Source: Micavibrio sp.
Lineage (GTDB): Bacteria; Pseudomonadota; Alphaproteobacteria; UBA9219
DNA: 64,000 bases
Reading direction: 5' to 3'
Assembly (NCBI GenBank): GCA_020718105.1
Contig: DYDA01000010.1
Location: 1-64,000 of the forward strand
The notes under the pieces were generated by a model, which was given only the letters and a program-made list of their open reading frames with translations, made no database searches and was not told where the DNA came from. This document shows positions 23,836 to 32,583 of this stretch, piece by piece (position 1 is the first letter of the stretch; each line of letters opens with the position of its first letter). The translations under genes were made by a program, and so were the position numbers.

Positions 23836-25143
23836 ATGAATATCATTATGCTTGGCGCCGGTTATGTTGGTTTGGTTTCAGGAGCGTGTTTTTCTGAATT
23901 TGGCGTGAACGTCACATGCGTCGATCCTGATGAAGGTAAGATACAGCGTCTTCACGATGGGATCATACCTATTTATGAGCCGGGTCTTGATGATCTTGTG
24001 AAAAAGAACGTGACGGCGGGGCGGCTTAATTTTTCAACGGCATTGGCCAAGTGTGCGCCTCAGGTTGACGCCCTTTTTATCGCTGTGGGAACGCCCACAC
24101 GGCGCGGTGATGGCCATGCGGATTTGACGTATGTGTACCAAGCGGCGCGTGATATCGCTGCCTATCTGACACCCGATCATTTCACTGTTGTTGTCACGAA
24201 ATCTACGGTTCCCATTGGTACGGGCCGCGAGGTCGAGAAAATTATTCGTGAGGCTAATCCCTCGGCCAATTTTGGCGTCGCGTCGAATCCTGAGTTCCTG
24301 CGCGAAGGATCGGCCATTGGCGATTTCATGCGCCCCGATCGCGTCGTGTTTGGCACGAACAGCGAGAAGGCCGCCGAGGTGATGAAGGCGCTTTATCGCC
24401 CGCTTTATCTGCTGGAAACGCCTATTGTTCAAACAACACTGGAGTCTTCCGAACTGACTAAATATGCGGGCAACGCGTTCTTGGCGACGAAGATTACCTT
24501 TATCAACGAAATGGCAGACCTTTGCGAAAAAGTAGGCGCAAATGTGCAAGACGTTGCGCGAGGCATTGGCCTTGATGGACGTATTGGCAAGAAGTTCTTA
24601 CACGCGGGACCGGGTTATGGCGGCTCATGCTTTCCCAAAGATACGTTGGCTTTGGTGAAAACGGCGGCGCAGGTAGGCTCGCCCGTGCGTATCGTTGAAA
24701 CGGTCGTGGACATCAACAACAAGCGTAAGGCCCATATGGCCGAGCGCGTCATTGCCGCTGCTGGCGGCGATGTGAAGGGCAAGAAGGTTGCCGTTCTTGG
24801 CGTCTCGTTCAAACCCAACACAGATGACATGCGCGACAGCGTGGCGCTTGATGTTATCCCTGCGCTGCAAGCGGCCGGAGCCATCGTTCAGGCGTTTGAT
24901 CCTGTAGCGATGGAGGAGGCGGGAAAACTTCTTTCAAACGTGCATTGGATGAAGGATACCTATGAGGCCCTGCAAGGAGCTTGCGTAGCTGTGATTTTGA
25001 CCGAGTGGAATGAGTTTCGTTCGCTTGACTTTGACCGCGCCAAACAAATTATGGCTGCACCGGTTCTGGTTGACCTTCGCAATGTCTATAAGCCAGAAGA
25101 AATGGCCAAGACCGACTTTGCCTATTCGTCCATTGGGCGATAG
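23836..25143 (+). CDS. UDP-glucose 6-dehydrogenase
   Basis: This enzyme makes UDP-glucuronate for surface polysaccharide. It has an N-terminal Rossmann fold (MNIIMLGAGYVGLVSGACFSE), AVGTPTRRGDGHADLTYV, the substrate-binding NPEFLREGSAIGDFMRPDRVV, and the catalytic Cys in GPGYGGSCFPKDTLALV. The C-terminal UDP-binding domain includes VLGVSFKPNTDDMRDSV. At 435 residues it matches the alphaproteobacterial form (commonly named ugd, udg or rkpK; I leave the symbol blank because of this). A single gene, 153 bp after tgt and followed by tRNA-Arg on the other strand; no polysaccharide cluster is next to it. Confidence 0.95.
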   Translation: MNIIMLGAGYVGLVSGACFSEFGVNVTCVDPDEGKIQRLHDGIIPIYEPGLDDLVKKNVTAGRLNFSTALAKCAPQVDALFIAVGTPTRRGDGHADLTYVYQAARDIAAYLTPDHFTVVVTKSTVPIGTGREVEKIIREANPSANFGVASNPEFLREGSAIGDFMRPDRVVFGTNSEKAAEVMKALYRPLYLLETPIVQTTLESSELTKYAGNAFLATKITFINEMADLCEKVGANVQDVARGIGLDGRIGKKFLHAGPGYGGSCFPKDTLALVKTAAQVGSPVRIVETVVDINNKRKAHMAERVIAAAGGDVKGKKVAVLGVSFKPNTDDMRDSVALDVIPALQAAGAIVQAFDPVAMEEAGKLLSNVHWMKDTYEALQGACVAVILTEWNEFRSLDFDRAKQIMAAPVLVDLRNVYKPEEMAKTDFAYSSIGR

Positions 25144-25170
25144 AGCGCTTAACGGCTTTCTTTGATTGAA

Positions 25171-25247
25171 TGGTGGACCCGATGCGATTCGAACGCACGA
25201 CCTTTGCCTTCGGAGGGCAACGCTCTATCCAGCTGAGCTACGGATCC
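25171..25247 (-). tRNA. tRNA-Arg (anticodon CCG)
   Basis: The minus strand from 25247 reads GGATCCGTAGCTCAGCTGG..., with anticodon CCG in CCCTCCGAAGG, GTTCGAATC in the T arm and CGGGTCC pairing to the 5' end through one T-G pair. The discriminator A and CCA are encoded (25173-25171). Length is 77 nt. Confidence 0.96.
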
Positions 25248-25429
25248 GATTTAAAAATTCTTCCGCACCATAAGTGATTCCTAGGCGCCGCGCTACCGGC
25301 TTTTACGCAAAAGGGCAATTTCAATGAGGCGCGGGTGTTGAAGTCCCCCCCCTTTTTTTTCTGAAAAGGAGCCAGCAGGTTCGTTCCCGCTGGCGGCGGC
25401 GCGTGGGTGATCCGCCTTTTGTAACCAGT

Positions 25430-26386
25430 TTATTTTATCACTAATTCCGGATCGACAGGCTTGCCTTCTTGACGCGCTTCAAAGTGCAGTTGGGGCGAGG
25501 AAACGCCACCTGACGTGCCAACCGTGCCGATCATGTCGCCTTTGGCCACAACGGCATCGCGGGCAACGACGAGGCGCTCAAGATGGGCGTAGGCGGTGAC
25601 CCACCCGCCTTCATGTCGGATCAGAACAAGATTGCCGAACCCCTTCATTTCACTGCCAGCATAAGCGACAATGCCACCTTCAGCAGCTTTGACGGGGGAG
25701 CCTTTGGGCGTCGCTATATTGATGCCGTCATTGTCCAGTCCTTTGCCTTTGGGGCCAAAGGCCGAGATGATCGTGCCACGCACAGGCCAGCCGAAAGACG
25801 GCGTTTGGTTTGTAAGGGCGGCTGCCGCAGGGGGAGGGGGAGGCTGCTCTGCTGGCGCTTTTTGTGCCGTAGGCGCAGGCGGTAAATCAGGCGTTGGCGA
25901 AGGCGTTGGCGCGCTTTCCTGCGCAATGGGTTGAGGCGTTTTGTTATAGTTTGTGATGGGCGGCAGCGCCGTAGCGGCAGGCGGCGAGGATGGTTGCGCG
26001 ATTGATTCCAGCGGAACGGCGGTCACGCCAATGGCTCCCGCCAGTCCATTAGGGGCTGGCGCCATGGGGCCTTTATCGATGTAATCAAGAGGTGCCGCCT
26101 GAGGCGTTGGTGCGGCGTATTTATCCTTAGAGGGCAGCGTCAAGGTTTGTCCTGAACGTAGAGCGAAGGGTGGTTGCAGCCCATTAAGCGCGATGATGTC
26201 GCGCATTTTGACGCCTTGTTTTTGCGCGATGGCATAAATGTTTTCGTTGCGCCCAACGGTATAGGTTTCGCCCGCGACAAGGCTTGCCTGATCGGGTAAA
26301 TTATAACTCGGCGGGCGCGAGGCCGTGCAGCCTGCCAGCAAGACAGGCAGAAGAAGCGCTGCGAAAAAGAGGGAGGGATTCATCAT
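25430..26386 (-). CDS. LysM/M23 lipoprotein, NlpD-like
   Basis: This is an outer-membrane lipoprotein of the EnvC/NlpD class that activates cell-wall amidases. Translation from ATG 26386, which overlaps the serS stop as ATGA, gives 318 residues; the extra 90 codons in the track are noise. A signal peptide with lipobox ([10 protein letters not shown]) is followed by a LysM domain ([20 protein letters not shown]), a Pro/Ala-rich linker, and a C-terminal M23 domain with [42 protein letters not shown] and [14 protein letters not shown]. The H-x-x-x-D zinc motif of active M23 enzymes is not seen (NDGINIA instead of 'HxGiDia'), so the domain is likely non-catalytic, as in NlpD/EnvC. Confidence 0.9.
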   Translation of the reverse strand: MMNPSLFFAALLLPVLLAGCTASRPPSYNLPDQASLVAGETYTVGRNENIYAIAQKQGVKMRDIIALNGLQPPFALRSGQTLTLPSKDKYAAPTPQAAPLDYIDKGPMAPAPNGLAGAIGVTAVPLESIAQPSSPPAATALPPITNYNKTPQPIAQESAPTPSPTPDLPPAPTAQKAPAEQPPPPPAAAALTNQTPSFGWPVRGTIISAFGPKGKGLDNDGINIATPKGSPVKAAEGGIVAYAGSEMKGFGNLVLIRHEGGWVTAYAHLERLVVARDAVVAKGDMIGTVGTSGGVSSPQLHFEARQEGKPVDPELVIK

Positions 26387-27663
26387 AATTTTGCTGTGAC
26401 CTCGATCTTTTCCATACCGCCCATATAAGGCCGGAGTATGGCGGGGATGGCGATCGAGCCATCGGGGTTTTGAAAGTTTTCCATGATGGCGATGAGGCAG
26501 CGCCCGATGGCAAGGCCAGAGCCGTTGAGCGTATGGACGAATGCCGTGCCTTTTTCTCCAGCGGGGCGATAGCGGGCGTTCATGCGCCGTGCTTGAAAAT
26601 CGCCGCAGTTCGAGCAGCTGGATATTTCGCGATAGGTGTTTTGTCCGGGCAACCACGCTTCAAGGTCATAGGTTTTCTGCGCAGCAAAGCCCATGTCGCC
26701 CGTGCAAAGCACCATGGTGCGGAAAGGAATCTCCAACCGCTTGAGAACCGTTTCCGCGCATTCTGTCATGCGTTCATGCTCGGCTTTGGACTGGTCGGGC
26801 ATTGTGATGCTGACCAGCTCAACTTTGTAAAACTGGTGTTGGCGGAGCATGCCACGTGTGTCTTTTCCCGCTGATCCGGCCTCGGACCGAAAACAAGGTG
26901 TGCGTGCCGTCACGCGCATCGGTAGTTGCTCAGGCTCTAAAATATCGCCGTTGACAAGATTGGTGAGCGGCACTTCGGCGGTGGGGATTAGCCATAGCCC
27001 TGTCGTTGTGCGGAACAGATCGTCCGCGAATTTGGGAAGCTGCGCTGTGCCATAGGCAATTTCATCACGTACCATCAGCGGCGGCGAAACTTCGGTATAG
27101 CCAAACGTGTCCGTATGCAAGTCCAGCATAAAGTTGCCGATGGCGCGTTCCATCTTGGCCAAAGCGCCCGACAGGATCGTGAAGCGCGAACCCGACAGCT
27201 TGGCGGCGTTCGTAAAGTCCATCTGTCCCAAGGCTTCGCCTAATTCATAGTGCTGGCGCGGCGCGTTGTGGCCTGCGGGCGTGCCAAAGCGGCGAATCTC
27301 TTTGTTAGCGTGCTCGTCCTTGCCGTCGGGCGTTTCGGGGGCAGGGCGGTTGGGTAGGCTGGATAAAATTGTATCTAGCTGTGTTCCCAGTTCCTTTTCT
27401 TGCACTTCCAGTTCCGCCATGCGGTCTTTTAGGCTCGCGACTTCCTGCATCAGCGCACCTGCATCGCCGCCCGTGCGCTTAAGCTCACCCACTTGTTTGG
27501 ACAGGTCGTTGCGCTTGGCTTGAGCTTCCTGCATCGCTGTCTGCGCGGCGCGACGCTCACCATCCAATTTTAGGATTTGGGGTGAAGAGGCGGGTAGGCT
27601 CCGGCGGGCAAGGGCGGCGTCAAAAGCGGCTGCGTCTTCGCGTATCCATTTAATGTCGTGCAT
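26383..27663 (-). CDS. serS: Seryl-tRNA synthetase
   Basis: SerRS charges serine on its tRNAs. The N-terminal coiled coil (about residues 30-105) that grips the long variable arm is seen in [21 protein letters not shown] and [18 protein letters not shown]. Class II motif 2 is [26 protein letters not shown] when taken in parts, and motif 3 is [26 protein letters not shown] is the serine site signature. Length is 426 residues, as in other bacteria. It is followed directly by the NlpD-like gene, an arrangement common in alphaproteobacteria, where surE and pcm often lie between; here they are absent. Two tRNA-Ser genes are in this window. Confidence 0.98.
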   Translation of the reverse strand: MHDIKWIREDAAAFDAALARRSLPASSPQILKLDGERRAAQTAMQEAQAKRNDLSKQVGELKRTGGDAGALMQEVASLKDRMAELEVQEKELGTQLDTILSSLPNRPAPETPDGKDEHANKEIRRFGTPAGHNAPRQHYELGEALGQMDFTNAAKLSGSRFTILSGALAKMERAIGNFMLDLHTDTFGYTEVSPPLMVRDEIAYGTAQLPKFADDLFRTTTGLWLIPTAEVPLTNLVNGDILEPEQLPMRVTARTPCFRSEAGSAGKDTRGMLRQHQFYKVELVSITMPDQSKAEHERMTECAETVLKRLEIPFRTMVLCTGDMGFAAQKTYDLEAWLPGQNTYREISSCSNCGDFQARRMNARYRPAGEKGTAFVHTLNGSGLAIGRCLIAIMENFQNPDGSIAIPAILRPYMGGMEKIEVTAKL

Positions 27664-27731
27664 AAGGTGATCCTAAAATAAACAAAGGGTGTTGGTTGGG
27701 TTATGGAATCTAACCTTACCCAAGGTTTCCG

Positions 27732-28508
27732 TTAGGTTCCACGGTTTTTTTCAACCCACTTCGCGCCAAGGATCGAAATCTCGTAAAGCAACAGCATCGG
27801 CAGTGCCAAGGCAATTTGCGAAAAGACATCGGGGGGCGTTAAAACCGCTGCCACCGCAAAGATAAGAACGATGGCGAATCGGCGGAAGCGGACCAGCTTG
27901 GCGGCGCTTGTTAGCCCTGCGCGAGCCAGTAGGATGAGCGCAACGGGCATTTCAAACGACAGGCCAAAGGCGAAGATGATGGTCATGGCCAGCGACAGGT
28001 ATTCGCTGACCCGTGCCTCCATCTGGATGGGGAGAGAGCCTGCTTCGCCCATAATTTCAAAGCTTAGGAAAAACTTCCAAGCTACTGGAAAGACAATGTA
28101 ATAGGCCATTGCTGCGCCAAGGAAGAAGAGCAGGGGCGTGGCGATTAGGAAGGGTAGAAAGGCTTTTTTCTCGGACGCATAAAGACCCGGCGCGACGTAA
28201 AGCCACACCTGCGCGGCGATTATGGGGATGGCCAGAATGAAGCCCCCCCACAGCGCAAGGCGGATATAGGTGATAAAGGCCTCCGTCAGTCCCGTATAGA
28301 TCATGCGGTGGCCATCGCCGCTTGTGGCCTCGGCCAGAGGTTTGACAAGAAAACCATAGAGTTCCTGCGCGAAGATAAAGCAGACGATAAAGCCCGCAAG
28401 GATCGCCAGCATGGAAGTCACCAGCCGCCTGCGAAGCTCCATCGCATGAACCAAAAGCGGCGAGGCTTCGGCATCGGTGGGGGGATCGATGAAAAAGTCT
28501 TTTGTCAT
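27732..28508 (-). CDS. tatC: Twin-arginine translocase subunit TatC
   Basis: TatC is the membrane receptor for folded proteins carrying twin-arginine signals. The protein has six predicted membrane helices: for instance LVTSMLAILAGFIVCFIFAQEL, LALWGGFILAIPIIAAQVWL, FLPFLIATPLLFFLGAAMAYYIVFPV in parts, and FRRFAIVLIFAVAAVLTPPDVFSQIALALPML. The family marks LxELRRRL (here VHAMELRRRLV) and FAFGLSFEMPV are present, with a Glu in the third loop as in functional TatC. Length is 258 residues. Its start overlaps the tatB stop (ATGA). The order tatA-tatB-tatC is standard. Confidence 0.97.
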   Translation of the reverse strand: MTKDFFIDPPTDAEASPLLVHAMELRRRLVTSMLAILAGFIVCFIFAQELYGFLVKPLAEATSGDGHRMIYTGLTEAFITYIRLALWGGFILAIPIIAAQVWLYVAPGLYASEKKAFLPFLIATPLLFFLGAAMAYYIVFPVAWKFFLSFEIMGEAGSLPIQMEARVSEYLSLAMTIIFAFGLSFEMPVALILLARAGLTSAAKLVRFRRFAIVLIFAVAAVLTPPDVFSQIALALPMLLLYEISILGAKWVEKNRGT

Positions 28509-28735
28509 TCCGTATCCGGCGATTTTGTTTTGTTGTCGGCTGTTTTCTTGCGCTCCGCCTTTTCGGCCTCATAGCCAAGACGTTCGATATCATGTTGGAT
28601 GGCCAAAAAAGCGCGACGCGCTTTGGCTGTCCATGTGCCTAAGGTGTGCAGGACTTTGGGCAGGTCCTTGGGGCCTATAGCCACAAGGGCGACCGCGCCA
28701 ACGACAAGCAATTCCGGCCAAGCGACATCCAACAT
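28505..28735 (-). CDS. tatB: Sec-independent translocase protein TatB
   Basis: TatB joins TatC in the Tat receptor complex. The start is MLDVAWPELLVVGAVALVAIGPKDLPK, with the Glu inside the membrane helix (WPELLVVGAVAL) and the GPKDLP hinge that marks TatB. An amphipathic helix (VLHTLGTWTAKARRAFLAI) and a charged tail (EAEKAERKKTADNKTKS) follow. Only 76 residues long, which is short (E. coli TatB 171) but within the range of alphaproteobacteria. It lies 4 nt after tatA and overlaps tatC. Confidence 0.93.
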   Translation of the reverse strand: MLDVAWPELLVVGAVALVAIGPKDLPKVLHTLGTWTAKARRAFLAIQHDIERLGYEAEKAERKKTADNKTKSPDTE

Positions 28736-28739
28736 GGCC

Positions 28740-28934
28740 TTAGGCCGAAGGCGGTAGGCGCGGTTGATCGTCGCCCTTGTCGTCGGACTTGTCTTTGTCC
28801 TCGCCGTTCAGGCCAGCTTTAAAGCTACGGATACCTTTGCCCAAATCGCCCATGACGGTGGGCAGCTTGCCCGCGCCAAACACGACCAAAACGACGATGA
28901 GAACGACCAGAATATGCCAGATGCTTAGTCCCAT
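28740..28934 (-). CDS. tatA: Sec-independent translocase protein TatA
   Basis: TatA oligomerises to make the Tat pore. The 64-residue protein has one membrane helix ([23 protein letters not shown]), the FGAGKLP hinge, and the amphipathic helix [14 protein letters not shown], then an acidic tail ([14 protein letters not shown]). Pattern and length are those of the TatA/E family. It heads the tatABC operon; AGGAGCTCC precedes the start as the ribosome site. Confidence 0.96.
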   Translation of the reverse strand: MGLSIWHILVVLIVVLVVFGAGKLPTVMGDLGKGIRSFKAGLNGEDKDKSDDKGDDQPRLPPSA

Positions 28935-29081
28935 GGGGAGCTCCTTTTCCTAAAACGGTGAGGGAACCTTATCAAACATTCAGGCGGGCGACAATGTTAA
29001 CAATCATAGGGTTCTTTCATTGCTTTTTTAAGCCATGGCTTTATTCTCGTTTGTGGATCAGACAAAAGGAGCCTGCAGGCG

Positions 29082-31727
29082 ATGAAAAAGCTTTGGAAAG
29101 AATGCGGCATGAAAGCGCGTCTGTTTCTATTGGGCGCGGTCTTATCAATCATAGACTGCGGTGATCTTTGGGCTGCCGTTCAAGATTCTTTTCCTTCTTT
29201 GACGGGGGGCGATGATTTGGCTGGCAGCTGGTTGAATTGGTTGTTCCACGGTAGCGATAAAACAACGGGAAGTGACCATGCGCTGCGTGTTTTGACAGAG
29301 GCTTTGCGAGAGGCTTTGGGGATTTACGGCCTTTCCATGTTGACCATCGGCGGATTCTTTTTGGGCTGGCAAGTTATCACCATGATCGCGGAAACGGCGC
29401 AGACGGGCGTTCCGTTTGGGCGCAGAACCAATCAGCTTTGGATGCCCGTGCGCTTTATCATCGGTATGGCTCTTCTTCTGCCACTCGGCGGTGGGTTGAA
29501 TGTTGGGCAAAACATCATCGTCGGCGTGGCGCTGCGTGGCTCGTCCTTGGCCAGCGAGGCATGGCGAGGCGCTTTGGATCATTTGGGCAGTCAGTTTTCT
29601 GCGCCGTTGACGCCTCATTTGCCTGATGTGGGGCGGGTTGTCGCGACATCGGTTGAGATGGAAATCTGTCGCGGGCTTTATCACCATGTGTACACCTCTC
29701 TTCAAGCGGATTCTGTTGTGGCGACGGCGGGGGATATGCTCGATCTTGATAAACTTCCGGCGCAAAGGTTGCGGGATGAACAATGGCACTATACGAACAC
29801 GTTCTTTCCAGAAGAGTCCTTATGTGGCGCGTATCGTTTTGCGGCGCCTTCTGGTCACGAGTCGTTGGGGCAGAGCCGTGACAACCAAAACGCTGACATT
29901 GTGGCGCAAGCGGCGCGTACCGTTGCTGAACGCTTAACATTGCAAAGCCGCGCCGTGGCGGACAAGGTCGCTGTGACGTTTTTGTTGACGGGCGCGCAGG
30001 CCACAACGCCGCCTGAAATGAAAAGTTATTTAGCGGTCTTTATGAAAGAACAAACGCAGTTGATCGAAGCTAAGCTAGCGCAAGTTCAAAAAGAAAGCCA
30101 AGACGCGCAGGCGGCAAGCAAGGCCGCGCCGCTTGGATGGATTATGGCGGGGGCTTTTCCTTTTGATCGGGTGCGGCAGCAAATGGCGCTTGGTGAAGTT
30201 GCTGCACGGTCCTTTCCCAAAGTGAAAGCGCCGCTTTTGGGTCATGCGGTTTTGACCCAAAGCGCGTGGATAAAGGCGGCAGAGGAAAAGACTTCGCTAC
30301 GCTTTCTTTCCGCTGGCCAACTGGATCGTTATGCGATGCTTTTTGATCGCGTGAGTGAGGCGATGAAGAAGGCGCGAAGCTGGCTTTACGAGGGGCAGCT
30401 TGAGGCGCCGCAAACCGTTTTGCCGGATCAGCAGGACTTACGGGATTTATTGAGCCCCTATGCCGATTCTGAGGTAGCCCAATCGGCCTTTGGCCGTTTG
30501 ATGACCACCGGCGCAATGTCGTTCGGCGTTTTGGAGTCTGTCGTGGCGGGCGATGCCTATCTTAAACAACCTTTGCAAACGATTGCGGAAACGGGTCGCC
30601 GCTACCTTGCCTATGGCGCGTGGGCGCTTGGGTTGCTCAGCCCCGCCTTGTCCGAGCCCGCGACGATTGGCACGGCGCTTAGTTTGGTGTTCGTGGCCTC
30701 CCTTTTCTGGTTGGCGGGGGCTTGTTTGCTTTTTCTGGTTCCGCTCTTGCCGTTCTTTCGTTTTACGATGGCTGTGGTTACATGGGGCTTGTCCGTTTTG
30801 GGCGCTGTTTTGTTTTTGCCGCTTGTTGCTCTTGGCCATTTATATCCGGCGGGCGATGGCGTGGTGGGGCCTTTGGCGCGGCGAGCCTATTGGCTGTGGC
30901 TTGGTTTATTTATTCGTCCCTGTTTGCTTTTGCTGGCGTTGGCAGGCGGGTTAGCGTTGTTTGTGATGGGCGTTGCGTTCCTGAACGTGATTTTCTTTGA
31001 TTGGTTCTCTGCGCTTGCGACGACGTCCAGCGATATCTTTTGGTTCTTACGCGCTGGGTTAGCGTTGGCTTATGCGGCGTTGGTGTTGGCTTTGGCTAAT
31101 GTGTCGTTTGGAGGAATCCTAACGCTTCCCGCCAAGCTGTTTGATTGGGTTGGGGCGCAAAGCGTTATGCCGGAATCGCTTGTCATGGCGGGCGGTGGGC
31201 GTGGGGCGAGTGAAAAGGCCTCGGCGCACGGCACCCCGCATCCCATGGGGCCCGCAGGCTTTATGCAAGGCGTTCATGGTGTGTGGTCTCATTTGACAGG
31301 GCACCCGATCTCGGCGGGCGCGTCTACAAAGGGGGCGTCTTCGCGTTCTGGGGCTGCGCCTAAGGATCAATCGGCGCATTTTCCAACGCTTCACCAAGAT
31401 AAGGTTGATCACCGCGCCACGGCCAAAGCGCAGGCGCAGGCCAAAGCGTTTGCGAGAGCTGAAAAAGATTCCGGTGGCGGGGTTGAGGCAGGCTCTTTTG
31501 CCAGCGCAGCCACGGATGCCAAGGAGAATAAGGCGGCGGCCATTGCGCGGCATTTGCCGGATCTTGAGGATAAAAAGAACCAAAAGCAGCCTAAAATAGA
31601 AACGCAAGTTAAGAAAAGCGAAGACAAGAATGATGCTGCCCCCAGCGAGTCGCCAGAGCAAATGGCACGCGCCTTGGATGAAACCGCCCCGCCTTCTTCG
31701 GGAAAAGGGCCAAACGAAGAGGGATAG
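29082..31727 (+). CDS. DotA/TraY-family integral membrane protein
   Basis: The 881-residue product matches the DotA/TraY pattern of type IVB secretion and I-type conjugation: LREALGIYGLSMLTIGGFFLGW, then TNQLWMPVRFIIGMALLLPLGGGLN, and a long periplasmic stretch rich in charged helices. A cluster of hydrophobic helices follows at about 515-720 (IGTALSLVFVASLFWLAGACLLF, then AVLFLPLVALGHLYPAGDG, then a further pair). The tail (about 720-881) is hydrophilic, Lys/Ala/Asp-rich, and probably cytoplasmic. A signal peptide is seen from the second Met (MKARLFLLGAVLSIIDCGDLWA). AAAGGAGCC lies upstream of the start. No other Dot/Icm or Tra genes are in the window, so the role is uncertain. Confidence 0.8.
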   Translation: MKKLWKECGMKARLFLLGAVLSIIDCGDLWAAVQDSFPSLTGGDDLAGSWLNWLFHGSDKTTGSDHALRVLTEALREALGIYGLSMLTIGGFFLGWQVITMIAETAQTGVPFGRRTNQLWMPVRFIIGMALLLPLGGGLNVGQNIIVGVALRGSSLASEAWRGALDHLGSQFSAPLTPHLPDVGRVVATSVEMEICRGLYHHVYTSLQADSVVATAGDMLDLDKLPAQRLRDEQWHYTNTFFPEESLCGAYRFAAPSGHESLGQSRDNQNADIVAQAARTVAERLTLQSRAVADKVAVTFLLTGAQATTPPEMKSYLAVFMKEQTQLIEAKLAQVQKESQDAQAASKAAPLGWIMAGAFPFDRVRQQMALGEVAARSFPKVKAPLLGHAVLTQSAWIKAAEEKTSLRFLSAGQLDRYAMLFDRVSEAMKKARSWLYEGQLEAPQTVLPDQQDLRDLLSPYADSEVAQSAFGRLMTTGAMSFGVLESVVAGDAYLKQPLQTIAETGRRYLAYGAWALGLLSPALSEPATIGTALSLVFVASLFWLAGACLLFLVPLLPFFRFTMAVVTWGLSVLGAVLFLPLVALGHLYPAGDGVVGPLARRAYWLWLGLFIRPCLLLLALAGGLALFVMGVAFLNVIFFDWFSALATTSSDIFWFLRAGLALAYAALVLALANVSFGGILTLPAKLFDWVGAQSVMPESLVMAGGGRGASEKASAHGTPHPMGPAGFMQGVHGVWSHLTGHPISAGASTKGASSRSGAAPKDQSAHFPTLHQDKVDHRATAKAQAQAKAFARAEKDSGGGVEAGSFASAATDAKENKAAAIARHLPDLEDKKNQKQPKIETQVKKSEDKNDAAPSESPEQMARALDETAPPSSGKGPNEEG

Positions 31728-31821
31728 CCATTTTCTAGCGTTATTGTCATTTTAATAAATAAATGGCATAATGTATCAATAAGAACGGAAGTAAGGGCAC
31801 ATAAGATTGTTTAATCCCGTT

Positions 31822-31883
31822 GTCATTCCCGCCTTTCCCTTTCGCCCGCCGCAAGAGCGGCGGGACGAGGGCGCGGGGATGAC
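31822..31883. repeat. Palindromic repeat, GTCATTCCCGC type
   Basis: A 62-bp element bounded by GTCATTCCCGC and GCGGGGATGAC, with an inner perfect stem CCCGCCGC/GCGGCGGG. The same element, 90% alike by eye, is inside the repeat at 63363-63489. It lies between the DotA-like gene and the antitoxin gene. Confidence 0.75.
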
Positions 31884-31961
31884 GTTAAAGGATAGTGTTA
31901 TTCTTTATGAACATACTTTCGTTCTTATTAATATAAAAATGGACAGAACGGGGGGGCGAAC

Positions 31962-32207
31962 ATGCTTGAGTGCAGAACAAAGATTCACGATAACGGACGG
32001 CTGGTTGTGCCTTTGGCCTGTCGTCAGGCTTTAGGCCTTGGTGCAGGAGAAGACGTTATCTTGCGGATAGAGCAGGGGGAGTTAAGGCTTTATCCGGCAA
32101 AGCAGGCTTTAACACGCGCCAAGCAACTGGTGAAAAAATATATGCCACGGCGAAAACTGGTTGATGAATTGCTTTTGGAGCGTAGAAAAGAAGGCGTTGA
32201 TGAGTAA
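31962..32207 (+). CDS. AbrB/MazE-type antitoxin
   Basis: This 81-residue protein has the swapped-hairpin AbrB/SpoVT fold pattern at its N-terminus: KIHDNGRLVVPLACRQALGLGAGEDVILRIEQGELRLYP in parts. Its C-terminal half (KQALTRAKQLVKKYMPRRKLVDELLLERRKEG) is the helical arm that blocks the toxin. Such antitoxins bind their own operator and neutralise PIN toxins. It overlaps the PIN gene by 8 nt (ATGAGTAA), so the two are translated together. An AT-rich stretch just upstream (tattaatataaaa) could hold the promoter. Confidence 0.85.
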   Translation: MLECRTKIHDNGRLVVPLACRQALGLGAGEDVILRIEQGELRLYPAKQALTRAKQLVKKYMPRRKLVDELLLERRKEGVDE

Positions 32208-32583
32208 GCATGTCCTTGACGCCTCGGCGGTGCTGGCGCTTATCAATGGAGAGGCAGGCGGCGATAAAGTCGAGCCTTTGTTGGATAAGGCCGTTATGTC
32301 CGCCGTCAATTTTTCAGAAGTCATCCATAAACTTGTGTTGGGCGGCGTTCCTGTTGATGAGGCTGTCGAGGTGATTTCAGACCTTATTCCTAAGGTTGTT
32401 CCTTTTGAAAAAGAAGTTGCTGTTCTTTCTGTCGCTTTAACGCCGGTGACAAAAGCTTTCGGGCTTTCTTTGGGGGACAGGGCTTGTTTGGCGACGGCAA
32501 AGTTTATGGGGCTTGAAGCGGTGACGGCTGATCGCGTTTGGGGTAAGGTGAAGGTAGGCATTAAAATCAGGCTTATCCGGTGA
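32200..32583 (+). CDS. PIN-domain toxin (VapC-like ribonuclease)
   Basis: PIN toxins are Mg-dependent RNases that usually cut tRNA or rRNA. From ATG 32200 (MSKHVLDASAVLALINGE) the protein has 127 residues. The acidic active-site residues are in place: VLDASAVL (Asp), NFSEV (Glu), SLGDRACLATA (Asp) and AVTADRVW (Asp). The track start at 32161 would overlap the antitoxin coding region without reason. The gene overlaps the end of the antitoxin gene and is itself overlapped by miaA (GTGA), so the toxin sits in one mRNA with a tRNA-modifying enzyme, which is unusual. Confidence 0.88.
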   Translation: MSKHVLDASAVLALINGEAGGDKVEPLLDKAVMSAVNFSEVIHKLVLGGVPVDEAVEVISDLIPKVVPFEKEVAVLSVALTPVTKAFGLSLGDRACLATAKFMGLEAVTADRVWGKVKVGIKIRLIR

